Source of the DNA: an uncultured Rivibacter sp.
GTDB taxonomy: Bacteria; Pseudomonadota; Gammaproteobacteria; Burkholderiales; Burkholderiaceae
DNA length: 56,816 nucleotides
Direction of reading: 5' to 3'
Assembly (NCBI GenBank): GCA_946480925.1
Contig: CAMLLU010000034.1
Span: 1-56,816 of the forward strand
Shown: in pieces, positions 43,002-54,269 of the stretch
How positions within the stretch are numbered: position 1 is the first letter of the stretch
Layout of the letters: each line of letters begins with the position of its first letter
Notes under the pieces: model-generated
Seen by the model: only the letters and a program-made list of their open reading frames with translations
The model's database searches: none
Told to the model about the DNA's origin: nothing
Translations under genes and position numbers: made by a program

Positions 43002-44116
43002 CAGCCGTCGCCGTGTCGTTCCGTGCTCCGGTACTGCCATGGGCCGTATCGGAAGACGACGAAAAGCGCTTCAAGCGCATCCTCAACCGGGTGCTCATCG
43101 CAGCGGTGCTGCTGTGCCTGTTGATGCTGCTGTGGCCCAGGCCGCAGGTCGATCGCGCGCAGCCGCAGGAGCTGCCGCCGCGGCTGGCCAAGCTGCTCAT
43201 CGACAAGGAGCCGCCACCGGTGCCGGTGGCGCCGCCCAAGCCCGCCGCCAACCCCAAGCCCGAGCAGCAGGCCAAGGACGCCAAGCCCGAGCCCAGCACC
43301 AACAAGCCCGACCCGGCCAGGCCCGAGCCGCCCAAGGCGGCCGTCGCACCGGAAGCTCGCCGCCCCATCGCCGGGCTGCCGCCTGGTGAAAAGAGCGTGG
43401 ACAACGCGCGCCGCAAGGCCGCGGGTGTGGGCTTGCTGGCCATGAGCGACCAGCTCGCCGAACTGCGCGGCGCACCGGCGGCCGTGCAGCTGAAGCAGGA
43501 CATCAAGCAGGGCCCCGGCGTGGGCACCGGTGTCGGCGTGGGCGTGGGGGCCGGCAAGGACCCGGGCCTGCCCGATCGTTCGCTCATCACCTCCAACGCC
43601 ACCGGCGGCTCGGGCGGCATCAACACCGCCGCCTACAGCCGCAACACCGGCGGCGGCGGCCTCGCGGGCCGTGCCACCACGCTGGTCGAAGGCGTGGCCG
43701 GCGGCGGCGGTGGTGGCGGCCCGGGCGGCGGTGGCGTGCGCGGCGGCAAGGGCGACGGCACGGGCACCGGCACAGGCGGCGGCAAGGGTGCCGGCGGCAC
43801 CATGCAGCGCGACGGCAGCGGCAAGGCTTCGCGTTCGCTCGAAGAGATCAAGCTGGTGTTCGAGCGCAACAAGGGCGCCATCTACGCGATCTACAACCGC
43901 GCCCTGCGCGAAGACCCCACGCTGCAGGGCAAGGTGGTCATCGCCCTGAAGATCGCACCGGCCGGCAACGTGATCGACTGCCGCATCGTCTCGAGCGAGC
44001 TGAAGTCGCCCGAGCTCGAAAGCAAGCTGTTGGCCCGCATCCGCCAGTTCGACTTCGGCGCCAGGGACGTCAACCAGATGGACGTCAACTGGCCGGTGGA
44101 CTTCCTGCCGTCGTAA
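42998..44116 (+). CDS. TonB/AgmX-like energy-transducing protein
   Basis: 372 aa with a single N-terminal membrane helix (about 29-47, VLIAAVLLCLLMLLWP). A Pro/Lys/Ala-rich rod follows (PPPVPVAPPKPAANPKPEQQ), then a long Gly-rich stretch (about 165-275, GGGGGGGPGGGGVRGGKG). The C-terminal AgmX/PglI-type domain (about 285-372: KLVFERNKGAIYAIYNRALR, GKVVIALKIAPAGNVIDCRI) is like the TonB C-terminus. It should span the periplasm and hand motor energy to the outer-membrane parts of the apparatus. It is the last gene of the operon. Confidence 0.9.
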   Translation: MTAVAVSFRAPVLPWAVSEDDEKRFKRILNRVLIAAVLLCLLMLLWPRPQVDRAQPQELPPRLAKLLIDKEPPPVPVAPPKPAANPKPEQQAKDAKPEPSTNKPDPARPEPPKAAVAPEARRPIAGLPPGEKSVDNARRKAAGVGLLAMSDQLAELRGAPAAVQLKQDIKQGPGVGTGVGVGVGAGKDPGLPDRSLITSNATGGSGGINTAAYSRNTGGGGLAGRATTLVEGVAGGGGGGGPGGGGVRGGKGDGTGTGTGGGKGAGGTMQRDGSGKASRSLEEIKLVFERNKGAIYAIYNRALREDPTLQGKVVIALKIAPAGNVIDCRIVSSELKSPELESKLLARIRQFDFGARDVNQMDVNWPVDFLPS

Positions 44117-44128
44117 GGAAGTCGCCTG

Positions 44129-44156
44129 CGAAGGGCGCTCGAAGCGGCGTCCTTCG
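44129..44156 (+). terminator. Hairpin after the 17-kb operon
   Basis: CGAAGGGCGC (44129-44138) pairs with GCGTCCTTCG (44147-44156) with one G-T pair and an 8-base loop, 13 bases after the AgmX-like stop. No T-run follows, so efficiency is uncertain. Confidence 0.5.
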
Positions 44157-44345
44157 TATCGAGCTATTGAGGAGTATTGAGCGGTCGCGCGGCAGGAGCG
44201 CCGCCCAGTTTTGACGAAAGGCTCACCCAACCCTGGCTGCGGCCCACGCCGCTGCTTGCGCAAACGGTTTCCCGGTATTCGGTCACCCCGCGTTGCGGCC
44301 GGAACAGGTATTTTCCGAAGCGCTGCTGCAAACGGGGCTTCTCTG

Positions 44346-45674
44346 GTGTTGTTGGGTGAGGGCAAGGGCATTCGGTGGATCACGGCGGGCATCCTGCTCA
44401 CGCTGGGAGCCATTGCCGGCCGTGAACTTCTGCCCAAGCGCTCGGACGACCTCATGGTGCCGACCCGGCACGCCTACTTCATCTCCGCCGAAACCGAAGG
44501 CACCCACGCCGGCAGGGTGCAGTGGATCGACGAGCCGAGCTTCCGCTTCCGTTGTCTCTACCTCGCGGACGACCCGTCGAACTACCGGCCCTGCAGCCTG
44601 ACCTTCATGCTCGCGCGGCCGGATGACGTCACCCGGGGTCTGGACCTGCGCCGCTACCAGCAGCTGCAGCTCGAGTTGGGCTATGCGGGCACGGCACCCC
44701 ATGTGCGTGTGGCCATCCGCAACTTCGACACCCGCTTCTCGCGCACGGAAGACAGCAACAGCCCGCGCATCCACACGATCAACCTGCGCACGCGCGACAT
44801 CGCCGTCCCGCTGAGCATCGGGCTGTCGGAGCTCACCGTGCCCGAATGGTGGGTCGCGCAGTACAACCTGTCGCGCCAGTTCAACGTCCCGAACCTGGAC
44901 AACGCCATCAGCGTCACGATCGACGTGCCGGCCCACCGGCCGGGCGAGCCCCAGGAGCTGCAGCTGAAGCGGCTCATGCTGCAGGGTGAATGGATCAGCC
45001 GCGAGGTGCTGTACCTGGGCATCCTCAGCGCCTGGATGCTTTGCGGGCTGGGCGTGGTGGGCTGGCACCTGGTGCAGCTGCGCGAGCGGCACCGCCGCCA
45101 GGCGCATGAGATCGAGGCGCTGGTGGCACGCACCGCGGACCTGCGCGCCGAGCAGAGCACGCTGCGGCGCCTGGCCACGGTAGATGAACTCACCGGCGTG
45201 CTGAACCGCCGCGGCATCGAGCAGTCGGTCGCCGATGCGGGCGCGTCGTACGACGTGGCGCTCATCGTGGTGGACATCGACCATTTCAAGCGCATCAACG
45301 ACACGCACGGCCACGACGTGGGCGACCAGGTGCTGCGCCGCGTGGCGGCGGTCATGGCGCGCAACGTGCGCACCAACGACATCCTCGGGCGTTGGGGCGG
45401 AGAAGAGTTCCTGGTGGCCTGCATGAACTGCGCGCCCGAGCATGCCGTGGCCGTGGCCGACAAGATCCGCCGCCGCATCGAGAGCAGCTCCTTCGACGCG
45501 CGCCTGCGCATCGCCGTGACCGCCAGCCTCGGCGTGGCGATGATCCGCAGCGGTGAAGGCTTCGCCGATGCTTTCAAGCGTGCGGATGCCGCGCTGTACC
45601 GCGCCAAGTCAGGTGGCAGGAACCGCGTGATCTTCGACGACCCGCCGGACGACGTGCAGATGAAACAGGCCTGA
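44346..45674 (+). CDS. Membrane GGDEF diguanylate cyclase
   Basis: Makes cyclic di-GMP from two GTP. About 442 aa: a membrane helix near the start (WITAGILLTLGAIAG), a periplasmic sensor of about 200 residues (YFISAETEGTHAGRVQWIDE on), a second helix (LYLGILSAWMLCGLGVVGWH), a coiled coil, and a GGDEF domain with VVDIDHFKRINDTHGHDVGD and RWGGEEFLVA (active GGEEF). RTND five residues before GGEEF is an inhibitory I-site. The start is uncertain: GTG at 44346 is taken; a TTG at 44211 is another. Follows the trans-envelope operon in the same direction. Confidence 0.9.
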   Translation: MLLGEGKGIRWITAGILLTLGAIAGRELLPKRSDDLMVPTRHAYFISAETEGTHAGRVQWIDEPSFRFRCLYLADDPSNYRPCSLTFMLARPDDVTRGLDLRRYQQLQLELGYAGTAPHVRVAIRNFDTRFSRTEDSNSPRIHTINLRTRDIAVPLSIGLSELTVPEWWVAQYNLSRQFNVPNLDNAISVTIDVPAHRPGEPQELQLKRLMLQGEWISREVLYLGILSAWMLCGLGVVGWHLVQLRERHRRQAHEIEALVARTADLRAEQSTLRRLATVDELTGVLNRRGIEQSVADAGASYDVALIVVDIDHFKRINDTHGHDVGDQVLRRVAAVMARNVRTNDILGRWGGEEFLVACMNCAPEHAVAVADKIRRRIESSSFDARLRIAVTASLGVAMIRSGEGFADAFKRADAALYRAKSGGRNRVIFDDPPDDVQMKQA

Positions 45675-45697
45675 GCGCCCGCGGCGGGCGGTGTGTC

Positions 45698-46399
45698 TCA
45701 ACGGTGCAGTTCAGCAGCGGTCAACACCGCGTCCAGCGAACGTATCGATCGGCGCTCGCCCTGCACGTGGCAGCCTCCACGATCGAGCAGCAGCGCCTGC
45801 AGGCCCGCGCTCAACGCGGCGTCGTAGTCCAGCAGCGGTGAGTCGCCCACCATCAGCGTCTCGCCGTTGCCCACGCCGAAGCGGCCCACCACCGAGTGAA
45901 AGGCCTGCGGCAGGGGCTTGCTGAAGCCTTGCTCCTCACCGATGGCCACGTGATCCACCTGCTCGCCCAAGCCCGTGGCCTTGAGCTTGCGGCGCTGGCC
46001 GTCCGAAGGGCCGTTGGTGAGGATGGCCGTGCGGATGCCCTGCTCGCGCAGGCGCGCCAGCACGGGCTGCACGTCGTCGTAGAGCACCGGCGTGTCGTTC
46101 ACCACGTCCATGAACAGCGTGTTGAGCCGGATCACGAACTCGTCGCTGGCCACCGCGCCAATGGCGTCGAACGGTTCGCGAAAGCGCCGCGCGCGGTACT
46201 CGGCGCGGGTCAGCTTGCCCTGCTCGAACAGCGAGAACAGCGTGCGATCCACCGGCGGGCAGGCCTGCAGATAGGCCTGCGCATCGAAGCCTTCCTGTTC
46301 CAGCAGCGTGCCCATCTGCTTGTAGGCGGTCTGCCGCGTGGTCGCGAAGTCGATGAGCGTGTCGTCGAGGTCGAAGATGACGAGCCGAGTGGTGTGCAT
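45698..46399 (-). CDS. HAD-superfamily phosphatase
   Basis: 233 aa with all HAD motifs: LVIFDLDDTLIDFATTRQTA (motif I, residues 6-25), RTAILTNGPSDGQRRKLKAT (motif II, TNG), Lys in GFSKPLPQAFHSVV and GETLMVGDSPLLDYDAALSA (motif IV). Cap region from about 20 to 95 places it in the YjjG/phosphoglycolate-like subgroup. Substrate unknown; YjjG-type members remove phosphate from nucleotides. ATG at 46399; longer readings enter the neighbouring gene. Same direction as the FGE-like and sulfotransferase genes. Confidence 0.92.
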   Translation of the reverse strand: MHTTRLVIFDLDDTLIDFATTRQTAYKQMGTLLEQEGFDAQAYLQACPPVDRTLFSLFEQGKLTRAEYRARRFREPFDAIGAVASDEFVIRLNTLFMDVVNDTPVLYDDVQPVLARLREQGIRTAILTNGPSDGQRRKLKATGLGEQVDHVAIGEEQGFSKPLPQAFHSVVGRFGVGNGETLMVGDSPLLDYDAALSAGLQALLLDRGGCHVQGERRSIRSLDAVLTAAELHR

Positions 46400-46446
46400 G
46401 GTCGGTCGATCCGTGCGTAGCCGGGGCGTGTGGTGTCGGAGCCCGG

Positions 46447-47124
46447 TCAATCGTCCCACACGGGCCGCAGGCCGATGGTGGTGGTGCCCAGCCGCGCCCA
46501 CTTGCCGCGCCGCGCGGCGATCTTCAGGTGGCCGGCGTCCTTGCTCCAGGCACCGCCCTTGACCACCCGCTCGAAGCCGCCGGGGCCGCAGCGGTCTTCG
46601 CACCATTCGCTCAGGTTGCCGGCCAGGTCGTACAGGCCCAGCTCGTTGGGCGCAAAGCTGCCCACCCGCGTGGTGCCGCCGTAGTACTCGTCGTAGTTCG
46701 CCAGCGTCTTGCTCGGCTCGGCTTCGCCCCAGGGGTAGGTGCGCTGCTCGTCGTTGTTCGAAGCGAAGAGCTCCCATTCCCGTGCGGTAGGCAGCCGCGC
46801 ACCGAGCTGCGAGCACAACAGCTCGGCACCGGCCCAGTTGATGCTCCACACCGGGTGGGTGTCGAAGGTGGACACGCAGGCCCAGCGGCCCTCCTCGGCG
46901 TCGAAGAAGAGCGGGCAGCGCGGGTTGTGCACGTTGATGTAGCGGTAGGTCGCAGCGCCCTCGGCTGGCAATTGCAGTTCATTGAGCAGCTGGGTTGCCA
47001 GGCTGCAGGTGAGCAGCGTGCAGGCCACGCGCAATGGGTGGCCCATCTGCCCGTCGCCGGGCGGCCGCGGCACGAAGTGCACGGCGGTGTCGACGTAGTG
47101 CTGCACGGCGTGGGGATGGTGCAT
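46447..47124 (-). CDS. FGE-sulfatase-domain protein (SUMF1-like)
   Basis: 225 aa with the formylglycine-generating-enzyme fold: PVWSINWAGAELLCSQLGAR, RLPTAREWELFASNNDEQRT, YPWGEAEPSKTLANYDEYYG and GLYDLAGNLSEWCEDRCGPG, GGAWSKDAGHLKIAARR. True FGE enzymes use two catalytic Cys near the C-terminal GFRC region; this protein ends GLRPVWDD with no Cys, so it is probably not a formylglycine synthase. It may be related to EgtB-like or carbohydrate-modifying members. It starts 2 bp after a sulfotransferase gene, a pairing worth noting. Confidence 0.82.
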   Translation of the reverse strand: MHHPHAVQHYVDTAVHFVPRPPGDGQMGHPLRVACTLLTCSLATQLLNELQLPAEGAATYRYINVHNPRCPLFFDAEEGRWACVSTFDTHPVWSINWAGAELLCSQLGARLPTAREWELFASNNDEQRTYPWGEAEPSKTLANYDEYYGGTTRVGSFAPNELGLYDLAGNLSEWCEDRCGPGGFERVVKGGAWSKDAGHLKIAARRGKWARLGTTTIGLRPVWDD

Positions 47125-47126
47125 GG

Positions 47127-47996
47127 CTAGGCCTGTCCGTCGAGTCGGGTCTGTGCATCTGCATGGCCGGCGCTACGCAGCACGTCGGCGATCAGCTGCA
47201 GTTGTGCGCTGCTGAGGTCACGGCGCCAGCGGCTTTCGACTTCCTCGCGGGCGCGGAATGAAGAGAACGCGCCGCCGCGGCTGGTGAGCTGCCGCTCGCG
47301 CAGGAAGTCGAGCTGCTCGGGGTGGGGCTCCACGCCCAGCAGGGCCGACAGTGCCTCGAGGCTGCGTTGCGGCTCGCGCATCAGCTCGTCCAACGTGAGG
47401 ATCTCGTGTTCGAACAGGCCGAGCGTGCGGTGCGCCATTTCGTAGCGCACGGCGATGCTCATGGCCACCAGCTCGGTGGCGCGCAGCACCGGGTCGCCGC
47501 CAGGCCCCAGGCGGCTGCGGTAGCCGGGAAAGTACTGAGAGAAGGCAGCGGGCACCAGTTCGTCATAACGCCACAGGCCGATGAGCCGGCTGCGCAGCAC
47601 CGACGAGACCACCTCGCGCGCGTCGCGCTGCAGGAACACGATCTTGAGCGTGGGCATGAAGGCCTTGAGCCACTCGAGCTTGCCGAACAGCACCGTTTCC
47701 TTGAAGCCGATGACACGCTGCGCGTTCGAGTGCAGCAGGTAGCTCCGGAACTCGGCGAGAAAGTCGCGCAGCTCGGGCTCGCCGGCCAGCGAGGGGTGCA
47801 GCCGCTGTGCCTCGAATTCACCCGCCGTCCAGCGCGCGAGGTCGCAGCCCCGAAAGAAGCTGGTGTGCATCGACAGCGGCTCGTTCAGGCACTCGAGGCC
47901 CGGGTGCACCTGCAGCAGGTCGTTCACGAAGTTCGAGCCTGAGCGGTGATGCGCCAGGATCAGGAACGGCGAGCGGCGGTCGGGATGGTGGTCCAT
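47127..47996 (-). CDS. PAPS-dependent sulfotransferase
   Basis: 289 aa. Transfers sulfate from PAPS to an acceptor. The 5'-phosphosulfate loop is LILAHHRSGSNFVNDLLQVH (residues 12-31; RSGSNF like the usual RSGTT), and the 3'-phosphate site is IVFLQRDAREVVSSVLRSRL (about 125-145). The later FEHEILTLDELMREPQRSLE and LLGVE segments are as in Stf0/NodH-like enzymes. Acceptor unknown. It is co-transcribed with the FGE-like gene. An APS kinase gene, which makes PAPS, lies 5.3 kb to the right. Confidence 0.9.
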   Translation of the reverse strand: MDHHPDRRSPFLILAHHRSGSNFVNDLLQVHPGLECLNEPLSMHTSFFRGCDLARWTAGEFEAQRLHPSLAGEPELRDFLAEFRSYLLHSNAQRVIGFKETVLFGKLEWLKAFMPTLKIVFLQRDAREVVSSVLRSRLIGLWRYDELVPAAFSQYFPGYRSRLGPGGDPVLRATELVAMSIAVRYEMAHRTLGLFEHEILTLDELMREPQRSLEALSALLGVEPHPEQLDFLRERQLTSRGGAFSSFRAREEVESRWRRDLSSAQLQLIADVLRSAGHADAQTRLDGQA

Positions 47997-48317
47997 CGAA
48001 CGAACGGAGAGGCTTTGTGCGCAGCCGGGCGTGGGGCGTCATGCGCGCCGAGCAATCGGCGTGCCTCCCTCCTCCAGAGCGCCATTTGGCGCGCAGGCCG
48101 TTTTGTCCAGCCAGCGGGAGCCCCTTTCCGTGGTGGGGTCTTGTGTGGTGGCAAAGGTGCGCTGTCAGACCTTACAGGTTGCTGCCGTTCATGGCACGCC
48201 GCTACGCTTGGTTCGCATGTACTGCTCCGCGCCTCGAGGTGATGGAAGGTTTTCCGTGCGCAATACAGAATGCGGCGACGGGCGTCGTGCCCGATCGCTA
48301 CGCGGGAGGGTAGGGAC
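47997..48317 (+). other. Divergent gap, no gene seen
   Basis: A 321-bp gap between the minus-strand sulfotransferase operon and the plus-strand signalling operon. It must hold promoters for both. I see no convincing -35/-10 pair, no terminator and no RNA gene. Confidence 0.4.
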
Positions 48318-49358
48318 GTGAGCGCTCCGACCGAGGCCGACCAGAGCCGCGACAGCCGCCGTTGGGCCGTGGCGGCCGCCATGCTGGGGGCGGCGCTCTT
48401 GGCCCTCGTGCTGTGGTTGGTACTGGGGCGCGGTACGTCTGGCGGTAAGCCGCCCGAGAAGCTGACCATCGCGGTGTCGACCACGCCGCACGCCGCGCTG
48501 CTGCACTTGGCCCATGCCAAGGGCTTCTTCGCACAAGAGGGGCTGGACCTCACGCTCAAGCCGGTGAGCCACGGCAAGGCAGCCCTCGAGCTGCTGGCGC
48601 AGGGCCAGGCGGACCTGGCAGCCGCCGCCGAAGTGCCTTTCGTGATCGCGGTACTCAACGGCCAGCCGCTGGGCATTGCCGCCACGGTGCTCAGCGTGTC
48701 GAGCGAAATGACCGTCGTGGCGCGCGGCGACCGTGGCATCAACCAACCGGCCGACCTGCTGGGCAAACGCGTGGGGGTCACCTTCGGCACCAGCGGCGAA
48801 TACTTCCTGTGGGCCTTTCTCACGCACTACAAGCTCGCGCCGGAACGCGTGGAGCTGGTGGACGTGCTGCCGGGGCAGATCGCCGAGCGGCTGGCCGGCG
48901 GCGACGTCGATGCCACCGCCACCTGGGAGCCGCTGCGCACACGGGCGCGCGAGGCGCTGGGTGCAAAGGCGGTGTCGTTCAACGAATCGAACGCCTACAC
49001 CGTGACGCACGTGGTGGTGGGCCGCAATGATTTCCTGCAGCAGCGCGCAGCCGCCATCGAGAAGCTGGTGAGGGCGCTGCTCAAGGCCGAGCAGTTCGTC
49101 CGCTCGCAGCCGCAGCAGGCGCTGGCGCTGGCGGCCGAGCTGCTCAAGCTCGATGCCGCCGCGCTGCGGCCGGTGTGGGAGGCGCTGGAGTTCCGCGTCG
49201 ACCTGCGCCAGTCTCAGCTCGTCACGCTCGAGGACCAGGCACGCTGGGCCGTCGCGCGCGGCTACGCAAAGCCGCAACCGGTGCCCAACTTCCTGCCGCA
49301 CATCTACCTCGCCGCTCTGCTGAGCGTTTCGCCCGAGCGTGTGACGGTGGTGCATTGA
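48318..49358 (+). CDS. Membrane-anchored NMT1/TauA-type binding protein
   Basis: 346 aa from a GTG preceded by GGGAGGGTAGGG. A cytoplasmic start (MSAPTEADQSRDSRR) and one membrane helix (VAAAMLGAALLALVLWLVLG) without a signal-peptidase site anchor it. The rest is a NitT/TauT binding fold: LTIAVSTTPHAALLHLAHAK, GVTFGTSGEYFLWAFLTHYK, VHVLPGQIAERLAGGDVDAT-like loop, FNESNAYTVTHVVVGRNDFL. No permease or ATPase gene is nearby; a histidine kinase is next, 24 bp away. So it is likelier a sensory receptor than a transporter part. Confidence 0.86.
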   Translation: MSAPTEADQSRDSRRWAVAAAMLGAALLALVLWLVLGRGTSGGKPPEKLTIAVSTTPHAALLHLAHAKGFFAQEGLDLTLKPVSHGKAALELLAQGQADLAAAAEVPFVIAVLNGQPLGIAATVLSVSSEMTVVARGDRGINQPADLLGKRVGVTFGTSGEYFLWAFLTHYKLAPERVELVDVLPGQIAERLAGGDVDATATWEPLRTRAREALGAKAVSFNESNAYTVTHVVVGRNDFLQQRAAAIEKLVRALLKAEQFVRSQPQQALALAAELLKLDAAALRPVWEALEFRVDLRQSQLVTLEDQARWAVARGYAKPQPVPNFLPHIYLAALLSVSPERVTVVH

Positions 49359-49382
49359 GGTCATGAAGCAGATGAAGCCCGC

Positions 49383-50861
49383 ATGAAGATCGGCACCAAG
49401 GCCAAGCTCGCCAGCACCACGGCGTTCGTGGCGATCGCCCTCATCGCCGCGATGATCTGGTGGGCCGTTGCCGAAGTGCAGCACGCCGCGCAGCAGCGGC
49501 GCCTGGCCATCGAGATCGTCAAGGCGCTCGACGAGCAACGGCTGGTGACCTTCGAATTCGTGCTGCACCGGCACGAGCGGGCCCAGCTGCAGCAGCGCGG
49601 CGTGGCGCAACGCATCGACCGGCTGCTGGCCGGCGAGTCGTTCGAAGACCCCGAGCCGGCCGAGGCGCTGGCCTCGCTGCGCGAGCGCGTCGAGCAGACG
49701 CGACGCATCTTCGCTGACTTCGTGGCGCCGCCGGCGCCTGGTGGCGCCGCGCCCGTGGAGCTCCATCGCTTCGAGGCGCAGCTGGGCAGCCGGCTGCTGA
49801 TCCTGCAGCAGGAGAGCCTGGCCGACGCGTTCCGTCTCATCGACTTCTCGACCGAGCGCATCAACGCGGCGCAGGAGCGGGTGGTGATCGTGCTGGCCGC
49901 GGGGTTGGCGCTCATCGCGCTCGTCATGGGCACGGTGGCGTGGTTCATCCACCGCAGCGTGCTCGCGCCCATCGGCCGCCTCGCACAGGCCACGCGCGAA
50001 GTGGCCGCGGGCAACTGGAGCTTCAAGCTCGACAGCGGCAGCCAGGACGAGATCGGCGAGACCTCGCGCCACTTCGACGCCATGACGCAGGCGCTGCGCG
50101 AGTCGTTCGCGCAGATCGAGCGCAGCAACCAGGAACTGGCTGCGCTGAACAAGGAGATGGAGGCGTTCAGCTACTCCGTCTCGCACGACCTGCGCGGGCC
50201 GCTGCGCAGCATGGACGGCTTTTCGCTCGCGCTGCTCGAAGACTACGGCGACAAGCTCGACAGCGAAGCGAAGGACTACCTGGAGCGCATCCGCAAGGCC
50301 AGCCAGCGCATGGGGCGGCTGATCGACGAGCTGCTGGGGCTGTCGCGCGTCACGCGCGCCGAGCTGGCGGTGCGCACGGTCAACCTGAGCGCCATCGCCA
50401 GGGAGATCGCAGAGTCGCTGCAGCAGCAGCAGCCCGGGCGCCAGGTGCAGTGGGAGATCGAGGACGGCATCACGGTGCAGGCCGATGGCGCGCTGCTGCA
50501 GATCGCCCTGCAGAACCTGCTGGAGAACGCGTGGAAGTTCACCGGCAAGACCGAAAAGCCGGTCATCCGCATCGGCACCAAGACCGAGGCCGACGGCAAA
50601 AAGACCTGCTTCGTCGCCGACAACGGCGTAGGCTTCGACATGGCCTATGCCGACCGCCTGTTCGGCGCTTTCCAGCGCCTGCATCACGAAAGCGAGTTCG
50701 CCGGCACCGGCATCGGGCTGGCCATCGTGCAGCGCATCTTCCGCCGCCACGAAGGCCAGATCTGGGTCGAGGCCCAGCCGGGGCGCGGCGCGACGTTCTT
50801 CTTCAACATGAAAGAGCCGGTAGGGACCAGCCATGAACGACAAGGACATCCTGCTCGTTGA
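49383..50861 (+). CDS. Sensor histidine kinase (HAMP, HisKA, HATPase)
   Basis: 492 aa. Two membrane helices (residues 11-32 and about 164-192) frame a helical periplasmic region of about 130 residues. A HAMP linker follows (VLAPIGRLAQATREVAAGNW). The HisKA H-box is FSYSVSHDLRGPLRSMDGFS (phosphorylated His), and the ATPase has LLENAWKFTG (N-box), FVADNGVGFDMAYADRLF (G1) and GTGIGLAIVQRIFRRHEG (G2). The class resembles phytochrome-like kinases. It overlaps the following receiver gene by 29 bases. The upstream binding protein may supply the stimulus. Confidence 0.92.
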   Translation: MKIGTKAKLASTTAFVAIALIAAMIWWAVAEVQHAAQQRRLAIEIVKALDEQRLVTFEFVLHRHERAQLQQRGVAQRIDRLLAGESFEDPEPAEALASLRERVEQTRRIFADFVAPPAPGGAAPVELHRFEAQLGSRLLILQQESLADAFRLIDFSTERINAAQERVVIVLAAGLALIALVMGTVAWFIHRSVLAPIGRLAQATREVAAGNWSFKLDSGSQDEIGETSRHFDAMTQALRESFAQIERSNQELAALNKEMEAFSYSVSHDLRGPLRSMDGFSLALLEDYGDKLDSEAKDYLERIRKASQRMGRLIDELLGLSRVTRAELAVRTVNLSAIAREIAESLQQQQPGRQVQWEIEDGITVQADGALLQIALQNLLENAWKFTGKTEKPVIRIGTKTEADGKKTCFVADNGVGFDMAYADRLFGAFQRLHHESEFAGTGIGLAIVQRIFRRHEGQIWVEAQPGRGATFFFNMKEPVGTSHERQGHPAR

Positions 50862-51278
50862 GGACAGCCCGGACGACGCCGAGCTGACGCTGCGGGCGTT
50901 CAAGCGCAGCCACGTGATGAACTCCATCCACGTGGTGCGCGACGGCATCGAGGCGCTCGACTACCTGTTCGGCCGGGGCCAGTACGCCGATCGTGCGTCG
51001 TCGCAGCTGCCCACGCTGGTGATCCTGGATCTCAAGCTGCCCAAGCTCGACGGGCTGGGCGTGCTGCGCGCCATACGCGCCAACGAGCGCACCAAGCTGC
51101 TGCCGGTGGTGATCCTCACCTCGTCGAAGGAGGAGCAGGACCTCATCTCAGGCTATTCGCTCGGTGCCAACAGCTACGTGCGCAAGCCGGTGGACTTCGC
51201 CGAGTTCCTGGAAGCGGTGAAGGTGCTCGGCATCTACTGGCTGATGATGAACCAGGCACCACCGGAAAGGCCGTCGCC

Positions 51279-51282
<4 letters not shown>
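50833..51282 (+). CDS. Single-domain response regulator
   Basis: 149 aa, receiver only. Acidic pocket VEDSPDDAE, phospho-acceptor Asp in LVILDLKLPKLDGLGVLRAI, Thr in VVILTSSKEEQDLI and Lys in SYVRKPVDFAEFLEAV are all present. Similar to cyanobacterial Rcp1-like regulators that work with phytochrome-type kinases. It has no output domain, so it probably relays phosphate to another protein, perhaps the hybrid kinase encoded next (4-base overlap). Confidence 0.93.
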
Positions 51283-53284
<2,002 letters not shown>

Positions 53285-53288
<4 letters not shown>

Positions 53289-53926
53289 GCGGCCATTCCC
53301 AGCGCATCGACCGCCACCAGCGCGAGGCGCTGAACGGCCACCGCGGTGGCGTGATCTACCTCACAGGCCTGTCGGGGGCCGGCAAGACCACGCTGGCCGT
53401 GATGCTGGAGCGGCGCCTGCACGAGCTGGGCATGCGCACCTACCTGCTCGACGGTGACGAGCTGCGCCGCGGCATCACCAGCGACCTCGGCTTTTCAGAT
53501 GCCGACCGTGTGGAGAACATGCGGCGCGCCGTCGAAGTGGCGCGGTTGATGGTCGATGCAGGGCTGCTCGTCATCGTGGCGCTGATCTCGCCGTTCTGTG
53601 CCGAGCGCGAAGCCGGCCGGGCGAAGTTCACCAACGGCGAATACATGGAAGTGTTCGTCGACGCGCCGCTCGACGTGTGCGAAGCGCGCGACCCCAAAGG
53701 GCTCTACAAGAAGGCACGCAGCGGCGAGATCGCCGGCTTCACCGGCATCGACTCGCCCTACGAGCGGCCGGTGGCACCCGACATGCGCGTCGATTCGGTG
53801 CTGCTCACCCCGCAGGAAGCGGCCGGCGCGCTGCTGGCACGCATGGGCGAGCTGGGCTTCATCGTGCCGGCGGGGCATGCCCCCAGCGGCACTACCACTC
53901 CAGCAGCTCCGCCAAACGGCGGGTGA
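53285..53926 (+). CDS. cysC: Adenylylsulfate kinase CysC
   Basis: Makes PAPS from adenylylsulfate and ATP. 213 aa with P-loop [40 protein letters not shown] (substrate site DGD-R), [40 protein letters not shown] and [10 protein letters not shown]. The GTG start overlaps the hybrid kinase stop. It is not next to the usual cysDN genes, so its PAPS may serve a sulfotransferase, such as the one at 47127, rather than sulfate assimilation. Its end overlaps the converging gene by 35 bases. Confidence 0.95.
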
Positions 53927-54188
53927 CCCACAACGCCTCGGCTTCATTGAGGCCGGAAGAGGGCTCCAGAAGCCCCGCGTGCATGCGGTCGAGCACGTCG
54001 CGCTCGGCAATGCCGAGCTGCCATTGCACGGTGCGCGCGTGGTCCGTCAGCGCCATTGCGAGGTCTTCGCAGATTTCGTAGCGCTGCGCGATGTGCTCGC
54101 GCGGCGCCGAGGGTTTGATGCGCCCCGGTTCGATGAACAGCTCGATGAACGAGGGCGGGACGATGATCTGGTTTTCTTCTTCGGACAT
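53892..54188 (-). CDS. Conserved hypothetical (often called chaperone-like ATPase)
   Basis: 98 aa from ATG at 54188 (GTGAGG upstream): [40 protein letters not shown] and [13 protein letters not shown] recall the same short protein in many Burkholderiales, sometimes labelled ATPase with chaperone activity, although it has no Walker motif; that label should not be trusted. It is helical and probably cytoplasmic. It converges with cysC. Function unknown. Confidence 0.8.
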   Translation of the reverse strand: MSEEENQIIVPPSFIELFIEPGRIKPSAPREHIAQRYEICEDLAMALTDHARTVQWQLGIAERDVLDRMHAGLLEPSSGLNEAEALWVTRRLAELLEW

Positions 54189-54269
54189 GGCGGCCCTCAC
54201 TTCCTCGTCCACGCGGTGGTTTGATTTGTTTCTCAAGAAATCTCGCCGAGGGATGCACAGCAAGCCCTT

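Noticed and set aside
46447..47124. Calling this protein a true formylglycine-generating enzyme
   Set aside because: The C-terminal region lacks the catalytic Cys pair (it ends GLRPVWDD), and no sulfatase gene is nearby.
48189..50948. A 919-codon minus-strand frame across the binding protein and kinase
   Set aside because: Low-complexity mirror frame; the plus strand has intact kinase boxes.
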